A DNA stretch of 43,377 nt from an uncultured Aquimarina sp. (GCA_947496705.1 CANMDW010000033.1:1-43377); one strand, 5' to 3'; counted from the first letter of the stretch, positions 9,219 to 17,469 are shown. The notes: a model not told the origin generated them from the letters alone. Numbers and translations: made by a program.

Positions 9219-9224
9219 TAAAAA

Positions 9225-9632
9225 TTAATTAGGAATTATTACTTGAGATTGGTCTCCGGTACTTGTGTCTAAAATATTGATGACCAAACCTTCCCCCGAA
9301 GGAAAAATCTCAACAAATAACGTCCCAAAACTAAAGGTTCCTTCGGTAAGGCCCTCTTCACCAAATTGTTCATTAAATAGTGTTCTGGATATTTGATTTA
9401 ATAGCTGACTGTTCAGGTTCTCTGTAAATCTTTCCAGATCAGATCTCTGATCTCTTGATGAATCACTAGCATCGGTAAACGTATTCTGTGCTTCGGCAGC
9501 GCTTAAGAGCCATTGATAATTAAATGTATCGCCTCCAAAAGCAGGATTTGTAGGCCGATATACCAAATCTTGCCCAAAAGAAAAGCTGTACATAGAAAAA
9601 ACGAGTACTACGGTTGTTAAAAATGGTTTCAT
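9225..9632 (-). CDS. csgF: CsgF curli assembly protein
   Basis: A 135-aa secreted protein with a signal peptide ending SFSFGQ. The mature N-terminus DLVYRPTNPAFGG with FNYQWLLSAAEAQN matches CsgF, whose N-terminal segment inserts into the CsgG pore and helps anchor the nucleator at the surface. The C-terminal half (GTLFVEIFPSGEGLVINILD, then TSTGDQSQVIIPN) matches the CsgF beta-rich domain. Length equals that of E. coli CsgF (138 aa). It lies 12 nt after the CsgE gene and 6 nt before csgG. Confidence 0.94.
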   Translation of the reverse strand: MKPFLTTVVLVFSMYSFSFGQDLVYRPTNPAFGGDTFNYQWLLSAAEAQNTFTDASDSSRDQRSDLERFTENLNSQLLNQISRTLFNEQFGEEGLTEGTFSFGTLFVEIFPSGEGLVINILDTSTGDQSQVIIPN

Positions 9633-9644
9633 CCTAAATTTTCA

Positions 9645-10370
9645 TTAATATTGAAAAATATCCTTCTTTTGGTTTTTAAGGTCTTTAAAATATTTAAATA
9701 CTTTTCGAACTGCAATCTTCGACATCTGTTCCAAATATTCCAAATCAGGCTTTCCTATAAATTTATGAATGACATTATCCTCTATTTTTACCTGAATGAT
9801 GGTAGTTCTTCCAAAACTGAGCGTTTCATATATCCCCACCACCTTATTGCCATTGATTTGATTAAGGCTATATGAATTATAGAAAAACTCATAAAAATCC
9901 CTTCCGGGTTTGGTTTTGGTCTCCTCTACTACAATACCTCTCAACTCAATGCCATCCTCCAGGAATTCTTCTTCATCTTTCTCAGGTTTTGCAGCTGTTT
10001 CTTCATTGAATGCTATGCGATCTTTGCCAACAATCTTATCATCTTCATAGATAAGCAAAAGTATTACTATTTTATTAGGGTCTTCAATATTTACAGAAGT
10101 TCCCGACAGCTCTTTTGTTTCATTCGCTTCCAAAGTAAATCTTCCTTCCTGATTATTCTTTGATACATTATTTTGAGCATCTGTTTTAAAAACTGTGAGC
10201 GTATACATCAAGCTCTTATATACTTCTGTAGTATTAATAGCAGTGCTGGTTATCGAGATGGTACCATCGATGGGTTCTGTCTTTATTTTTGCAACCACAT
10301 CGGTATTGGTAAATTGAGCTGTCGAAACCTGAAAAACCAAAGCCAGAAGTAGTATAAGTTTAGGCTTCAT
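9645..10370 (-). CDS. csgE: CsgE curli secretion accessory protein with an N-terminal CsgH-like domain
   Basis: A 241-aa secreted protein (signal peptide to about residue 18). Residues about 140-235 match CsgE, the periplasmic cap of the CsgG channel: GIVVEETKTKPGRDFYEFFY, GIYETLSFGRTTIIQVKIED and a C-terminal amphipathic helix. E. coli CsgE is only 129 aa. The extra N-terminal part (about 20-125) looks like the CsgH beta sandwich: YTLTVFKTDAQNNVSKNNQE runs into GRFTLEANETKELSGTSVNI. In CsgH this is the strand/loop ending in QGG-F followed by an acidic strand. CsgH is a separate gene in Alphaproteobacteria and blocks premature curlin aggregation. The domain assignment is by eye. It lies 12 nt from both operon neighbours. 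Confidence 0.85.
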   Translation of the reverse strand: MKPKLILLLALVFQVSTAQFTNTDVVAKIKTEPIDGTISITSTAINTTEVYKSLMYTLTVFKTDAQNNVSKNNQEGRFTLEANETKELSGTSVNIEDPNKIVILLLIYEDDKIVGKDRIAFNEETAAKPEKDEEEFLEDGIELRGIVVEETKTKPGRDFYEFFYNSYSLNQINGNKVVGIYETLSFGRTTIIQVKIEDNVIHKFIGKPDLEYLEQMSKIAVRKVFKYFKDLKNQKKDIFQY

Positions 10371-10382
10371 AGTGTGCGCAAG

Positions 10383-10901
10383 TTAAAAACTTCTTACAAT
10401 TATCGTTCTGGCATCACCAGACATTCTAAACTTTAAATTTTTGGACAATTCATTAGTGCCAAAACGTTCGAAAATCAAATGATTACCTTCCTGAATAAGA
10501 TCCAGACTTGTAGATATATCCCGATTTGAGGAAACATCAATTACCGTATTATTATCGCCGGTTTGTGTAATACGTTTTTGTATTTCTAATGCAGCTTCAT
10601 TGATTTCGACCTTATTTTCAATTCCATTTTGAAATATCTTAATATCTGAAGATACCGCATTAATCGTAGAAAATACAGCATTGCCGGTACCTATTTGCTG
10701 AATAAAAACAGTATTTACTCCTCCTGCAACAGATGATCGGTCTGCAGTGGTTTGACGTACTGAGTTATCAATCTGAGACAGTGTAATAAATTTATCCTGA
10801 TCTGTAAGCAAAACCTGCGTATCATCCTTTATATCCTGTGCATATAGCCCAGAAGAAAAAAGGATCGGTAAAGTAAATGTTCTTAAAATAGTAGTATTCA
10901 T
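10383..10901 (-). CDS. csgB: CsgB-like minor curlin / nucleator
   Basis: A 172-aa secreted protein with a signal peptide ending GLYAQ. It has a few degenerate curlin repeats built on Q-x-G-x-x-N: VFIQQIGTGNAVFSTINA, KIFQNGIENKVEINEAA, RITQTGDNNTVIDVSS and DLIQEGNHLIFERFG. The C-terminus loses the pattern and becomes basic (LKFRMSGDARTIIVRSF), as in the surface-anchoring fifth repeat of E. coli CsgB. Position between csgA-like and csgE genes supports a nucleator role. It could instead be a second fibre subunit. Confidence 0.8.
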   Translation of the reverse strand: MNTTILRTFTLPILFSSGLYAQDIKDDTQVLLTDQDKFITLSQIDNSVRQTTADRSSVAGGVNTVFIQQIGTGNAVFSTINAVSSDIKIFQNGIENKVEINEAALEIQKRITQTGDNNTVIDVSSNRDISTSLDLIQEGNHLIFERFGTNELSKNLKFRMSGDARTIIVRSF

Positions 10902-10926
10902 CTTTTTGGAATTAAAAAACCAAGAA

Positions 10927-10962
10927 AAGAGTTATGCTTATAAATATATAAGCATAACTCTT
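10927..10962 (-). terminator. Perfect 16-bp hairpin between csgA and csgB (partial terminator/attenuator)
   Basis: AAGAGTTATGCTTATA at 10927-10942 pairs perfectly with TATAAGCATAACTCTT at 10947-10962 around a 4-nt loop. On the transcribed minus strand the stem is followed by TTTTC. It lies in the 89-nt gap between the major curlin gene and the rest of the operon. Position and shape fit an attenuator or an mRNA-stabilising hairpin that raises csgA output over the downstream genes. Confidence 0.6.
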
Positions 10963-10990
10963 CTAAAGATACTGAATTTTTGTCAAAATC

Positions 10991-12466
10991 TTATCTTGAA
11001 GATTCTGTTGCTCCAACACCAACCTGGGTTACAATAGCAGAATTATTTATTCCCGTTTGAAGAATTATGCTGTTGTTCATATCTCCAATCTGGGTCACAA
11101 AAGTAAAGTTACCGTCTCCCATCTGAATGTCTTCTGCAATATTCATATTACCACTTTGGAAGATATTACTTATATTAAGCGATCCGTTTTGAGATGAAGT
11201 TGCCAGGTTTTCATCTCCAAACTGAAAATGAACGATCCTGTTATTTTCGCTAATGAAGCTTCCGGAACCTGAATCACTTTCCTGAGATCCTTCGGCTATA
11301 TTGCCATCACCCAACTGTGTTTGCTGAATAATGTTACCGCCACCGACACTTAAAACATTTTGAGTTGCAGAAACACTATTTCTATTTCCTAATTGGGTCT
11401 GAACAACAATATTATTATCTTCTTCATGTCTTGCAAACGCAGTGTTATCATCTCCAGACTGAAGCTGATCTACTATCCCTCCTCTTGATGCGAAAAAAGT
11501 ACCTTGTATAGAAGTAGCAGAGTTGCCTCTACCTCTTTGATTCTGAAGAAGAAGATTCTCTGTTCCTTCCTGTATTGAAGTGGCCACGTTTCCATCTCCT
11601 ATTTGAAATTGTTGCGCCTCATTATCCTCTCCAAAAGTTCTTAAATTTTGCTCTACACCAGCGTTATTACCATCTCCTGTCTGTACCTGAATCACTGTAT
11701 TATTATCTTCTTCATGATTAGCAAAAGCAATATTTTCATCACCGACCTGCTGCTGCTGTACTGTTCCTCCTACGGAGCCAAAAAGACTGCTTCCTTGTAT
11801 AGAAGTAGCAGAGTTGCCTCCTCCTTGTTGATCCTGAACTAGAACATTATCGGCACCCCATTGCTCTGCAGTTGCGATATTGGCGTCTCCAAATTGTGTT
11901 TGTAATGAAGAATTAAAATCACCTATCTGTGCAATCGATGCTGTATTAAAAATACCTTCCTGATTAATTTCACTTAAATTAGAAATTCCTTGCTGGAATG
12001 TAGACGCCGAATTGGCATCTCCTATCTGGGTCTGGAAAGCACTATTTGATATCCCTTCCTGAGAAATCGTTGCATCATTCCCATTTCCTTCCTGAAGCTG
12101 ATTGGCAGCATTACCACTTCCTGTAAGTGCTAAATTCTGAGTGGCACTTGCAGAGTTTCCGTCACCAATCTGCTCCTGAAATATTTGATTTTCATCGTCT
12201 TCATGTTGAGCAGATGCAGAATTTTTACTTCCGATCTGAGTTTGTTCTACAACCCCATTTCTGGAATTGAAATCATTACTTCCCTGAATAGCTTCTGCAC
12301 TATTGGCTGTTCCTTCCTGAATTGTTTGGGAAAAATTAGCAGTACCTATTTGGGTGACATTGGCTGTGTTGTCTTCTCCGGTTTGATTTACACTGCTAGT
12401 GTTGGACTGTGCAACCATAATTGTCGCACTTAATAAAGTTGCTAGACTAAAAATTACTGTTTTCAT
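10991..12466 (-). CDS. csgA: Giant CsgA-like major curlin with about twenty repeats and a triplicated super-repeat
   Basis: A 491-aa secreted amyloid subunit with a signal peptide ending TIMVAQ. The mature chain is a run of curlin repeats of about 22 residues with the pattern N-x-A-x3-Q-x-G-x2-N (for example ISNSAFQTQIGDANSASTFQ). E. coli CsgA is 151 aa with five repeats. Within it a unit of about 85 residues occurs three times (about 55-138, 218-301 and 315-397). Each copy holds an irregular Gly/Ser/Phe loop after IQG and an acidic HE(E/D)DNN block 26-27 residues later. The chain is very acidic and Asn/Gln-rich. It is the first gene of the operon, preceded by a promoter region with dyads. 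Confidence 0.93.
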   Translation of the reverse strand: MKTVIFSLATLLSATIMVAQSNTSSVNQTGEDNTANVTQIGTANFSQTIQEGTANSAEAIQGSNDFNSRNGVVEQTQIGSKNSASAQHEDDENQIFQEQIGDGNSASATQNLALTGSGNAANQLQEGNGNDATISQEGISNSAFQTQIGDANSASTFQQGISNLSEINQEGIFNTASIAQIGDFNSSLQTQFGDANIATAEQWGADNVLVQDQQGGGNSATSIQGSSLFGSVGGTVQQQQVGDENIAFANHEEDNNTVIQVQTGDGNNAGVEQNLRTFGEDNEAQQFQIGDGNVATSIQEGTENLLLQNQRGRGNSATSIQGTFFASRGGIVDQLQSGDDNTAFARHEEDNNIVVQTQLGNRNSVSATQNVLSVGGGNIIQQTQLGDGNIAEGSQESDSGSGSFISENNRIVHFQFGDENLATSSQNGSLNISNIFQSGNMNIAEDIQMGDGNFTFVTQIGDMNNSIILQTGINNSAIVTQVGVGATESSR

Positions 12467-12806
12467 ACGTAATATATTAAAATGATTTAATGAGTTGATT
12501 GTTTTAAAATTTTAGCATAATAATAAGCGAAGATTAGAAAATTCTAATCCTATTTACGATAAGTATAAAAGCATTTTGGGGAAGACTTTTAAGGGGTAAT
12601 GTCAACGTATTATATTTTTTTGGTATTCACAAATTTATGAAAATATTAAGGCTATTTTTACGAATTTCTTAATAAATCGACAAAACGCATTACGGAAAAC
12701 CCGTAATATAAGAGAATTATTACGGATCTAAAGGTTTTAACAAGTAACATTTTTTTGTTAAAAATAATGCCAAAAATGATTATGTAAGTTAATTCTTACT
12801 TTGAAC
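12467..12806 (-). promoter_or_regulatory. Curli operon control region (gene-free)
   Basis: No gene in 340 nt. On the minus strand TAAATTTG at 12637-12630 fits the -7 consensus, but no -33 TTG stands at the right distance, which suggests activator dependence. Upstream of it ATTACGG occurs at 12689-12695, inverted at 12701-12707 (CCGTAAT), and again at 12719-12725. The two direct copies are exactly 30 bp apart. A further dyad GATTAGAA-AA-TTCTAATC (12532-12549) lies in the 5' leader, and TTTTAACA-N13-TGTTAAAA (12735-12763) lies nearest glnN's end. Roles are inferred from position. Confidence 0.45.
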
Positions 12807-14993
12807 TCATCTTGTAAAAAGCAACTCTCTATATTTTGTCAGCGGCCATAATTCATCATCTACCAGTAACTCTAATTTATCACAACTGTATCTAATCTCA
12901 TCAAAAAGTGGTTTCACTTTATTGCAATAGTCAGCTGCTTTTTTCTCCAAATCATCAAGATTATTTGCTTTCTTACGTGCTTCAGTCATTTCATTGACTT
13001 TTGTATTTATTTTTCCAATATGCCCAGAGATCTCTTCGATAATTTCCATTTGTTCTTTTGCATATTTTTTAAACTCATTGCCATAGAGTACTTTTAATCC
13101 AGAAACATTGTTAATCAGCATATTTTGATATTTAATTGCTGTAGGAATCACGTGGTTTCGGGCAATATCCCCAAGCACACGGCCTTCTATCTGAATGTGC
13201 ATTACATATTCTTCAATCTCTATTTCATAACGGGCTTCGGCTTCAATTTTGTTCATTACCCCCATTTCTTCAAAAAGGTTAAGTGTACTTTTAGCAACTT
13301 TAACCTTTAATGCTTCCGGTGTGGTTTTATTATTACTAAGTCCTCGTGTCTTTGCTTCCTTCTCCCAGGCAGAACTATACCCATTTCCTTCAAAAAGAAT
13401 GCTTTTAGACTGCTTGATATATTCTCTGAGAACATTAAAGACGGCTTCATCCTTTTTTAATCCTTTTTTGTCAATCAAAATATCAACTTCTTTTTTAAAA
13501 TCAACTAATTGTTTAGCCACAATGGTATTCAATATAGTCATTGGATTCGCACAATTTGCTTTTGATCCAACTGCCCTAAATTCAAATTTATTACCTGTAA
13601 AAGCAAAAGGAGAAGTTCTGTTGCGATCTGTATTATCCAATAGTATCTCTGGTATTTTACCAACCACATTTAGTTTTAGGTCTGTTTTCTCCTGAGGAGA
13701 CAATTTACCATCTGTGACACCTTCTAATTCTTTGAGAACAGCTGTTAATTGCTGCCCGATAAATACAGACATAATAGCTGGCGGGGCTTCATTTGCTCCT
13801 AAACGATGATCGTTACTGGCAGACGCTATACCAGCTCTCATTAATTCTTCATTATCGTTAATTGCCTTAATGGTGTTAATAAAAAATGTTAAAAACTGAA
13901 GATTACTCATCGGAGTCTTACCTGGCCCTAACAGATTAACACCTGTATTGGTTCCCAAAGACCAATTATTATGTTTACCAGATCCATTTACTCCGGCAAA
14001 GGGTTTTTCGTGCAACAATACTTTCAGATGATGTCTTGCTGCAATTTTACCCATAACATCCATGAGCAATGAGTTATGATCAACGGCTAAATTAGTTTCT
14101 TCATAGATCGGAGCCAATTCGAACTGATTGGGAGCTACTTCGTTATGACGTGTTTTTACCGGGATTCCCAATTTCATACACTCTATTTCCAGATCCATCA
14201 TAAAGTTTAATGCTCTGGTAGGAATACTTCCAAAATAATGATCATCCAACTGCTGTCCTTTGGCCGAAGAATGCCCCAAGAGTGTTCTGCCCGTCATCAC
14301 GATATCGGGTCTTGAATATGCCAATGCACTATCGATCAAAAAATACTCCTGTTCCCAACCCAAAGAAGCATTTACTTTTTTTACATTTTTGTCAAAATAC
14401 TTAGCTACCGCGGTTGCGGCATGATCTACTGTTTGTAATGCTCTCAATAAAGGAGTTTTATAATCTAAAGCCTCGCCCGTATAGGCTACAAAAACAGTGG
14501 GAATACACAACGTAGTTCCATAAATAAAAGCCGGCGATGTGGGATCCCATGCAGTATATCCCCTTGCTTCAAAAGTATTCCGAATACCACCATGAGGAAA
14601 AGAAGAAGCATCGGGTTCTTGCTGTACCAACTGATCTCCACCAAATTTTTCTAGGGCCTGCCCGTTACCAATCGTTTCAAAGAAAGCATCATGTTTTTCT
14701 GCCGTAGCTCCTGTAAGTGGCTGAAACCAATGGGTATAATGCGTTACACCCTTCGATAATGCCCAATCTTTCATAGCAGAAGCTATCTGATCTGCAATTT
14801 TCCGATCAATTTTAGAGCCATCTTCTATGGCATTCATGACACTTTTGTAGGCATCTTTGGTTAAAGACTGTAACATGGCAGTTTGGTTGAAAACATTTTC
14901 ACCAAACAATACAGAGCGACGTTTTGTTTCTGAAACTCCCACAGAACTACGATGTAACGTCTCTTTTAAAGCTTGAAATCTGAGTGTTGACAT
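12807..14993 (-). CDS. glnN: Glutamine synthetase type III (GSIII)
   Basis: A 728-aa cytoplasmic enzyme making glutamine from glutamate, ammonia and ATP. GSIII signatures are clear: the N-terminal FGENVFNQTAM, GWEQEYFLID, RHNEVAPNQFELAPIYEE, the ATP/glutamate region KPFAGVNGSGKHNNWSLGTN, and NRTSPFAFTGNKFEFRAVGS. Length fits the GSIII family (about 700-730 aa), far above GSI/GSII. The frame is open 32 codons further upstream, but MSTLRFQALKET at 14993 is the family start. A good promoter sits just upstream at 15013-15040. It is divergent from a type II enzyme. Confidence 0.96.
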   Translation of the reverse strand: MSTLRFQALKETLHRSSVGVSETKRRSVLFGENVFNQTAMLQSLTKDAYKSVMNAIEDGSKIDRKIADQIASAMKDWALSKGVTHYTHWFQPLTGATAEKHDAFFETIGNGQALEKFGGDQLVQQEPDASSFPHGGIRNTFEARGYTAWDPTSPAFIYGTTLCIPTVFVAYTGEALDYKTPLLRALQTVDHAATAVAKYFDKNVKKVNASLGWEQEYFLIDSALAYSRPDIVMTGRTLLGHSSAKGQQLDDHYFGSIPTRALNFMMDLEIECMKLGIPVKTRHNEVAPNQFELAPIYEETNLAVDHNSLLMDVMGKIAARHHLKVLLHEKPFAGVNGSGKHNNWSLGTNTGVNLLGPGKTPMSNLQFLTFFINTIKAINDNEELMRAGIASASNDHRLGANEAPPAIMSVFIGQQLTAVLKELEGVTDGKLSPQEKTDLKLNVVGKIPEILLDNTDRNRTSPFAFTGNKFEFRAVGSKANCANPMTILNTIVAKQLVDFKKEVDILIDKKGLKKDEAVFNVLREYIKQSKSILFEGNGYSSAWEKEAKTRGLSNNKTTPEALKVKVAKSTLNLFEEMGVMNKIEAEARYEIEIEEYVMHIQIEGRVLGDIARNHVIPTAIKYQNMLINNVSGLKVLYGNEFKKYAKEQMEIIEEISGHIGKINTKVNEMTEARKKANNLDDLEKKAADYCNKVKPLFDEIRYSCDKLELLVDDELWPLTKYRELLFTR

Positions 14994-15012
14994 AATTAAG
15001 TAAGTTTTATTG

Positions 15013-15040
15013 CAAAGATAGAAGAAGTTTCTTTTGTCAA
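15013..15040 (-). promoter_or_regulatory. glnN promoter
   Basis: On the minus strand TTG at 15040-15038, 17 nt, then TATCTTTG at 15020-15013, fitting the Bacteroidota consensus TTG-N17-20-TAnnTTTG. Transcription would start near 15006, 13 nt before the ATG at 14993, which supports that start over the longer frame. Confidence 0.6.
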
Positions 15041-15214
15041 TATGAAAAATATATTCTTTTAAAATTAATATATTTTGAAAATACCCCATAAAAAAGTAGG
15101 GTGTTAATAAAAATCGGGGTAAAGTTAATTATAACCCCCCTGTTTTTTTTGGTTATCTCGAAAGATGAATTAATTTTGACAACTTATAAGAGTTCAATTT
15201 ATAAAGTGTTAATT

Positions 15215-16240
15215 ATGAGTAAAGCTAAATTAGAATACATCTGGTTAGATGGTTATAAGCCAACTGCCAATCTAAGAAGTAAAACAAAAATTGAAGAGGA
15301 TTTTAGTGGAAAGCTCGAAGATTGCCCTATGTGGTCTTTTGATGGAAGTTCTACAAAACAAGCAGAAGGAGGTTCTTCTGATTGCTTATTAAAACCAGTA
15401 GCTATTTATCCTGATCCGATTAGAAAAAATGGATATTTGGTAATGACCGAAGTTTTAAATGCCGATGGAACACCTCATGAATCTAATGCGAGAGCTACAA
15501 TTGATGATGATGATAATGATTTCTGGTTTGGTTTTGAGCAAGAATACTTTATTATGGATACACATACGCAATTGCCATTAGGATTTCCTGTTGGAGGTTA
15601 TCCTGGTCCACAAGGTATGTATTATTGCTCTGTAGGAGGAAAAAATACTCATGGACGGGATTTTGTTGAAGAACATGCCGATCTATGTCTTGCTGCCGGT
15701 CTTACCTTTGAAGGGATCAACCAGGAAGTTGCCAGTGGACAATGGGAGTTTCAATTGTTTGCCAAAGGAGCTAAAAAGGCAGGAGATGAAATCTGGGTTG
15801 CCAGATATTTATTAGATCGCCTTACCGAGAGATATGGCTATTATATTGAGTACCACCCAAAACCTATTAAAGGAGACTGGAACGGTTCTGGGATGCATGC
15901 AAACTTTTCGAATAGCGTATTAAGAACTTGCGGTTCTAAAGAAGTGTATGAAACTATTTGTGAAGCTTTCAGACCTGTTACCAAAGAACATATTGCTGTC
16001 TATGGTGAGTTTAATGATCAACGATTGACCGGTGAGCATGAAACACAATCTATACATGAATTCTCTTATGGAATATCAGACAGAGGAGCTTCTATAAGAA
16101 TTCCAATCATCACCGTAGAAAAAGGATGGAAAGGATGGCTAGAAGATCGTCGTCCTGCTTCTAATGGAGATCCATATAAAATCGCCGCCCGAATTGTAAA
16201 AACTGTGAAGACAGCAGATATTGCGGCAGTATTGGCATAA
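15215..16240 (+). CDS. glnA: Glutamine synthetase type II (eukaryote-like GSII)
   Basis: A 341-aa enzyme of ammonia assimilation. N-terminal beta-grasp (LEYIWLDGYKPTANLRSKT, then PMWSFDGSSTKQAEG) is followed by the catalytic domain: WFGFEQEYFIM, GPQGMYYCSVG, EGINQEVASGQWEFQ, GDWNGSGMHANFS and RGASIRIPI. Length is typical for compact bacterial GSII. Start chosen at MSKAKLEYIWLDG (15215); the upstream open codons (from 15101) lie in AT-rich promoter DNA. Its 3' UTR is interrupted by a MITE that sits between the stop codon and the terminator. Having both GSII and GSIII side by side suggests different regulation with nitrogen supply (inference). Confidence 0.95.
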   Translation: MSKAKLEYIWLDGYKPTANLRSKTKIEEDFSGKLEDCPMWSFDGSSTKQAEGGSSDCLLKPVAIYPDPIRKNGYLVMTEVLNADGTPHESNARATIDDDDNDFWFGFEQEYFIMDTHTQLPLGFPVGGYPGPQGMYYCSVGGKNTHGRDFVEEHADLCLAAGLTFEGINQEVASGQWEFQLFAKGAKKAGDEIWVARYLLDRLTERYGYYIEYHPKPIKGDWNGSGMHANFSNSVLRTCGSKEVYETICEAFRPVTKEHIAVYGEFNDQRLTGEHETQSIHEFSYGISDRGASIRIPIITVEKGWKGWLEDRRPASNGDPYKIAARIVKTVKTADIAAVLA

Positions 16241-16260
16241 AGATATATTGTAACTAACTA

Positions 16261-16421
16261 GTGTCTGGTCGGAAATATATCACTATTAAATTTGTTTCTT
16301 TTTGCGCTATTTTTGTTTGTTTTTTATCGCCTGATGCTAAGGCATCTGCGTCAAAAAAGAAAATTAAAATCCCATCAAAAATAATCCAGATTGTAAAAAA
16401 CGTCTATTTCCGACCAGACAC
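16261..16421. mobile_element. MITE copy 1 (161 bp), in the 3' UTR of glnA
   Basis: The ends are terminal inverted repeats, GTGTCTGGTCGGAAATA on the left and its reverse complement on the right. It is flanked by a 6-bp direct repeat TAACTA (16255-16260 and 16422-16427). The centre holds a hairpin, CCTGATGC-TAAG-GCATCTG. It has no coding capacity. A second copy, in reverse orientation and differing at roughly one position in fourteen, lies at 32576-32735 with its own 6-bp duplication. That makes it a non-autonomous element mobilised by a transposase not present in this window. Confidence 0.9.
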
Positions 16422-16454
16422 TAACTACTAACTATTTTATGTTGGTTAAACGCT

Positions 16455-16487
16455 AAAACCTTTGAAGCATGCTTCAAAGGTTTTTTT
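16455..16487. terminator. Bidirectional Rho-independent terminator (glnA / exchanger gene)
   Basis: AAAACCTTTGAAGC at 16455-16468 pairs perfectly with GCTTCAAAGGTTTT at 16471-16484. T tracts follow in both directions. It serves glnA on the plus strand and the convergent exchanger gene. Confidence 0.85.
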
Positions 16488-16515
16488 ATACCAAAAATCT
16501 ATCTATAAAAAGATA

Positions 16516-17469
16516 TTACTTAAGAAAAACCAAAGCAATAAAAATACAATACCCAACAAAAATCAAAAGCCCTTTTGGACGGCCAATAATCATTTTTTTA
16601 GGAACAAAAGCCAAGGGCAGTAAAATTATAGCAAAAGCCAGCATCCAGTATATATTAACACTCATGAGGGTCTCATCTTTTATCGCAATAGGTTGAATCA
16701 ATGAAGTTATCCCCAGAACCGAAGCAATATTAAAAATATTAGAACCGATCAAATTTCCCAGAGAAATTGCTTTTTCCTGTTTCAACGCTGCAATAACCGA
16801 AGCAGCCAACTCGGGAACACTCGTTCCAATAGCAATCAGGGTAACGGCTATTATTCCTTCACTTACTTTCATTCTTAAGGCAATATCTTCTGCTCCATTA
16901 ACCAATAGCTCAGAACCAAAATACAAGGCTCCTCCTCCAATTAGCAACCAAACTATAATCTTAAAATTAGACGTTTTTTGAAGAGAATCATCTACCTCTT
17001 CTACCATAGTATCAGCAAATTTTCTGGATCTTCTTATTAAGAAAAAAAGGTATGTCAGTAACGACAGAAAAAGCACAAGGCCTTCAAAATGGGTTAATAC
17101 AGCATCATTATCTAAAAAAAAGTACAAAGCAAAAGATAGTAATACCATCACCGGCCAATTGAATTTATAAAAATCCCGATCAATCGCTAGGGGGCCAATG
17201 ATTGCCGTAATACCTAATACCAATCCTATATTTGCAATATTAGACCCCACCACATTACCCAAAGCGATGTCCGATAACCCATTTAACGCGGCCTGTACAC
17301 TCACGATCAATTCTGGAGCAGATGTCGCAAAGGAAACTACAGTTAATCCAATAACCATTTTAGAAAGTTTAAGTCTAAAAGATAATGCTACAGAGGATCT
17401 AACCAAAAACTCACCACCGACCACAAGTAACACCAGTCCAATTAGTACATAAAGTATACTTTCTATCAT
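16516..17469 (-). CDS. Na+/Ca2+ exchanger family protein (CaCA, YrbG-like)
   Basis: A 317-aa inner-membrane antiporter with about ten membrane segments. The two alpha repeats of the cation/calcium exchanger family are clear. The first has GLTVVSFATSAPELIVSVQA with GNVVGSNIANIGLVLG. The second has VTLIAIGTSVPELAASVIAA with GNLIGSNIFNIASVLG. The acidic residues in SAPE and SVPE bind the ion. Length matches YrbG. It probably exports Ca2+ in exchange for Na+ or H+; the exact ion is not settled by sequence. Gene order does not tie it to a pathway. Confidence 0.9.
   Translation of the reverse strand: MIESILYVLIGLVLLVVGGEFLVRSSVALSFRLKLSKMVIGLTVVSFATSAPELIVSVQAALNGLSDIALGNVVGSNIANIGLVLGITAIIGPLAIDRDFYKFNWPVMVLLSFALYFFLDNDAVLTHFEGLVLFLSLLTYLFFLIRRSRKFADTMVEEVDDSLQKTSNFKIIVWLLIGGGALYFGSELLVNGAEDIALRMKVSEGIIAVTLIAIGTSVPELAASVIAALKQEKAISLGNLIGSNIFNIASVLGITSLIQPIAIKDETLMSVNIYWMLAFAIILLPLAFVPKKMIIGRPKGLLIFVGYCIFIALVFLK

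Noticed and set aside
11648..11842. Plus-strand frames within the curlin gene (also 12185-12433)
   Set aside because: They are antisense to the repeats of the curlin gene and show only the complement of its repeat code.
10991..12466. CRISPR-like regular repeats
   Set aside because: The periodicity is in the protein code (curlin repeats) with diverged nucleotides, inside one long frame with a signal peptide.
16261..16421. Small RNA or riboswitch in the glnA 3' region
   Set aside because: The inverted ends, the 6-bp duplication and the second copy at 32576 show that it is a transposable element.
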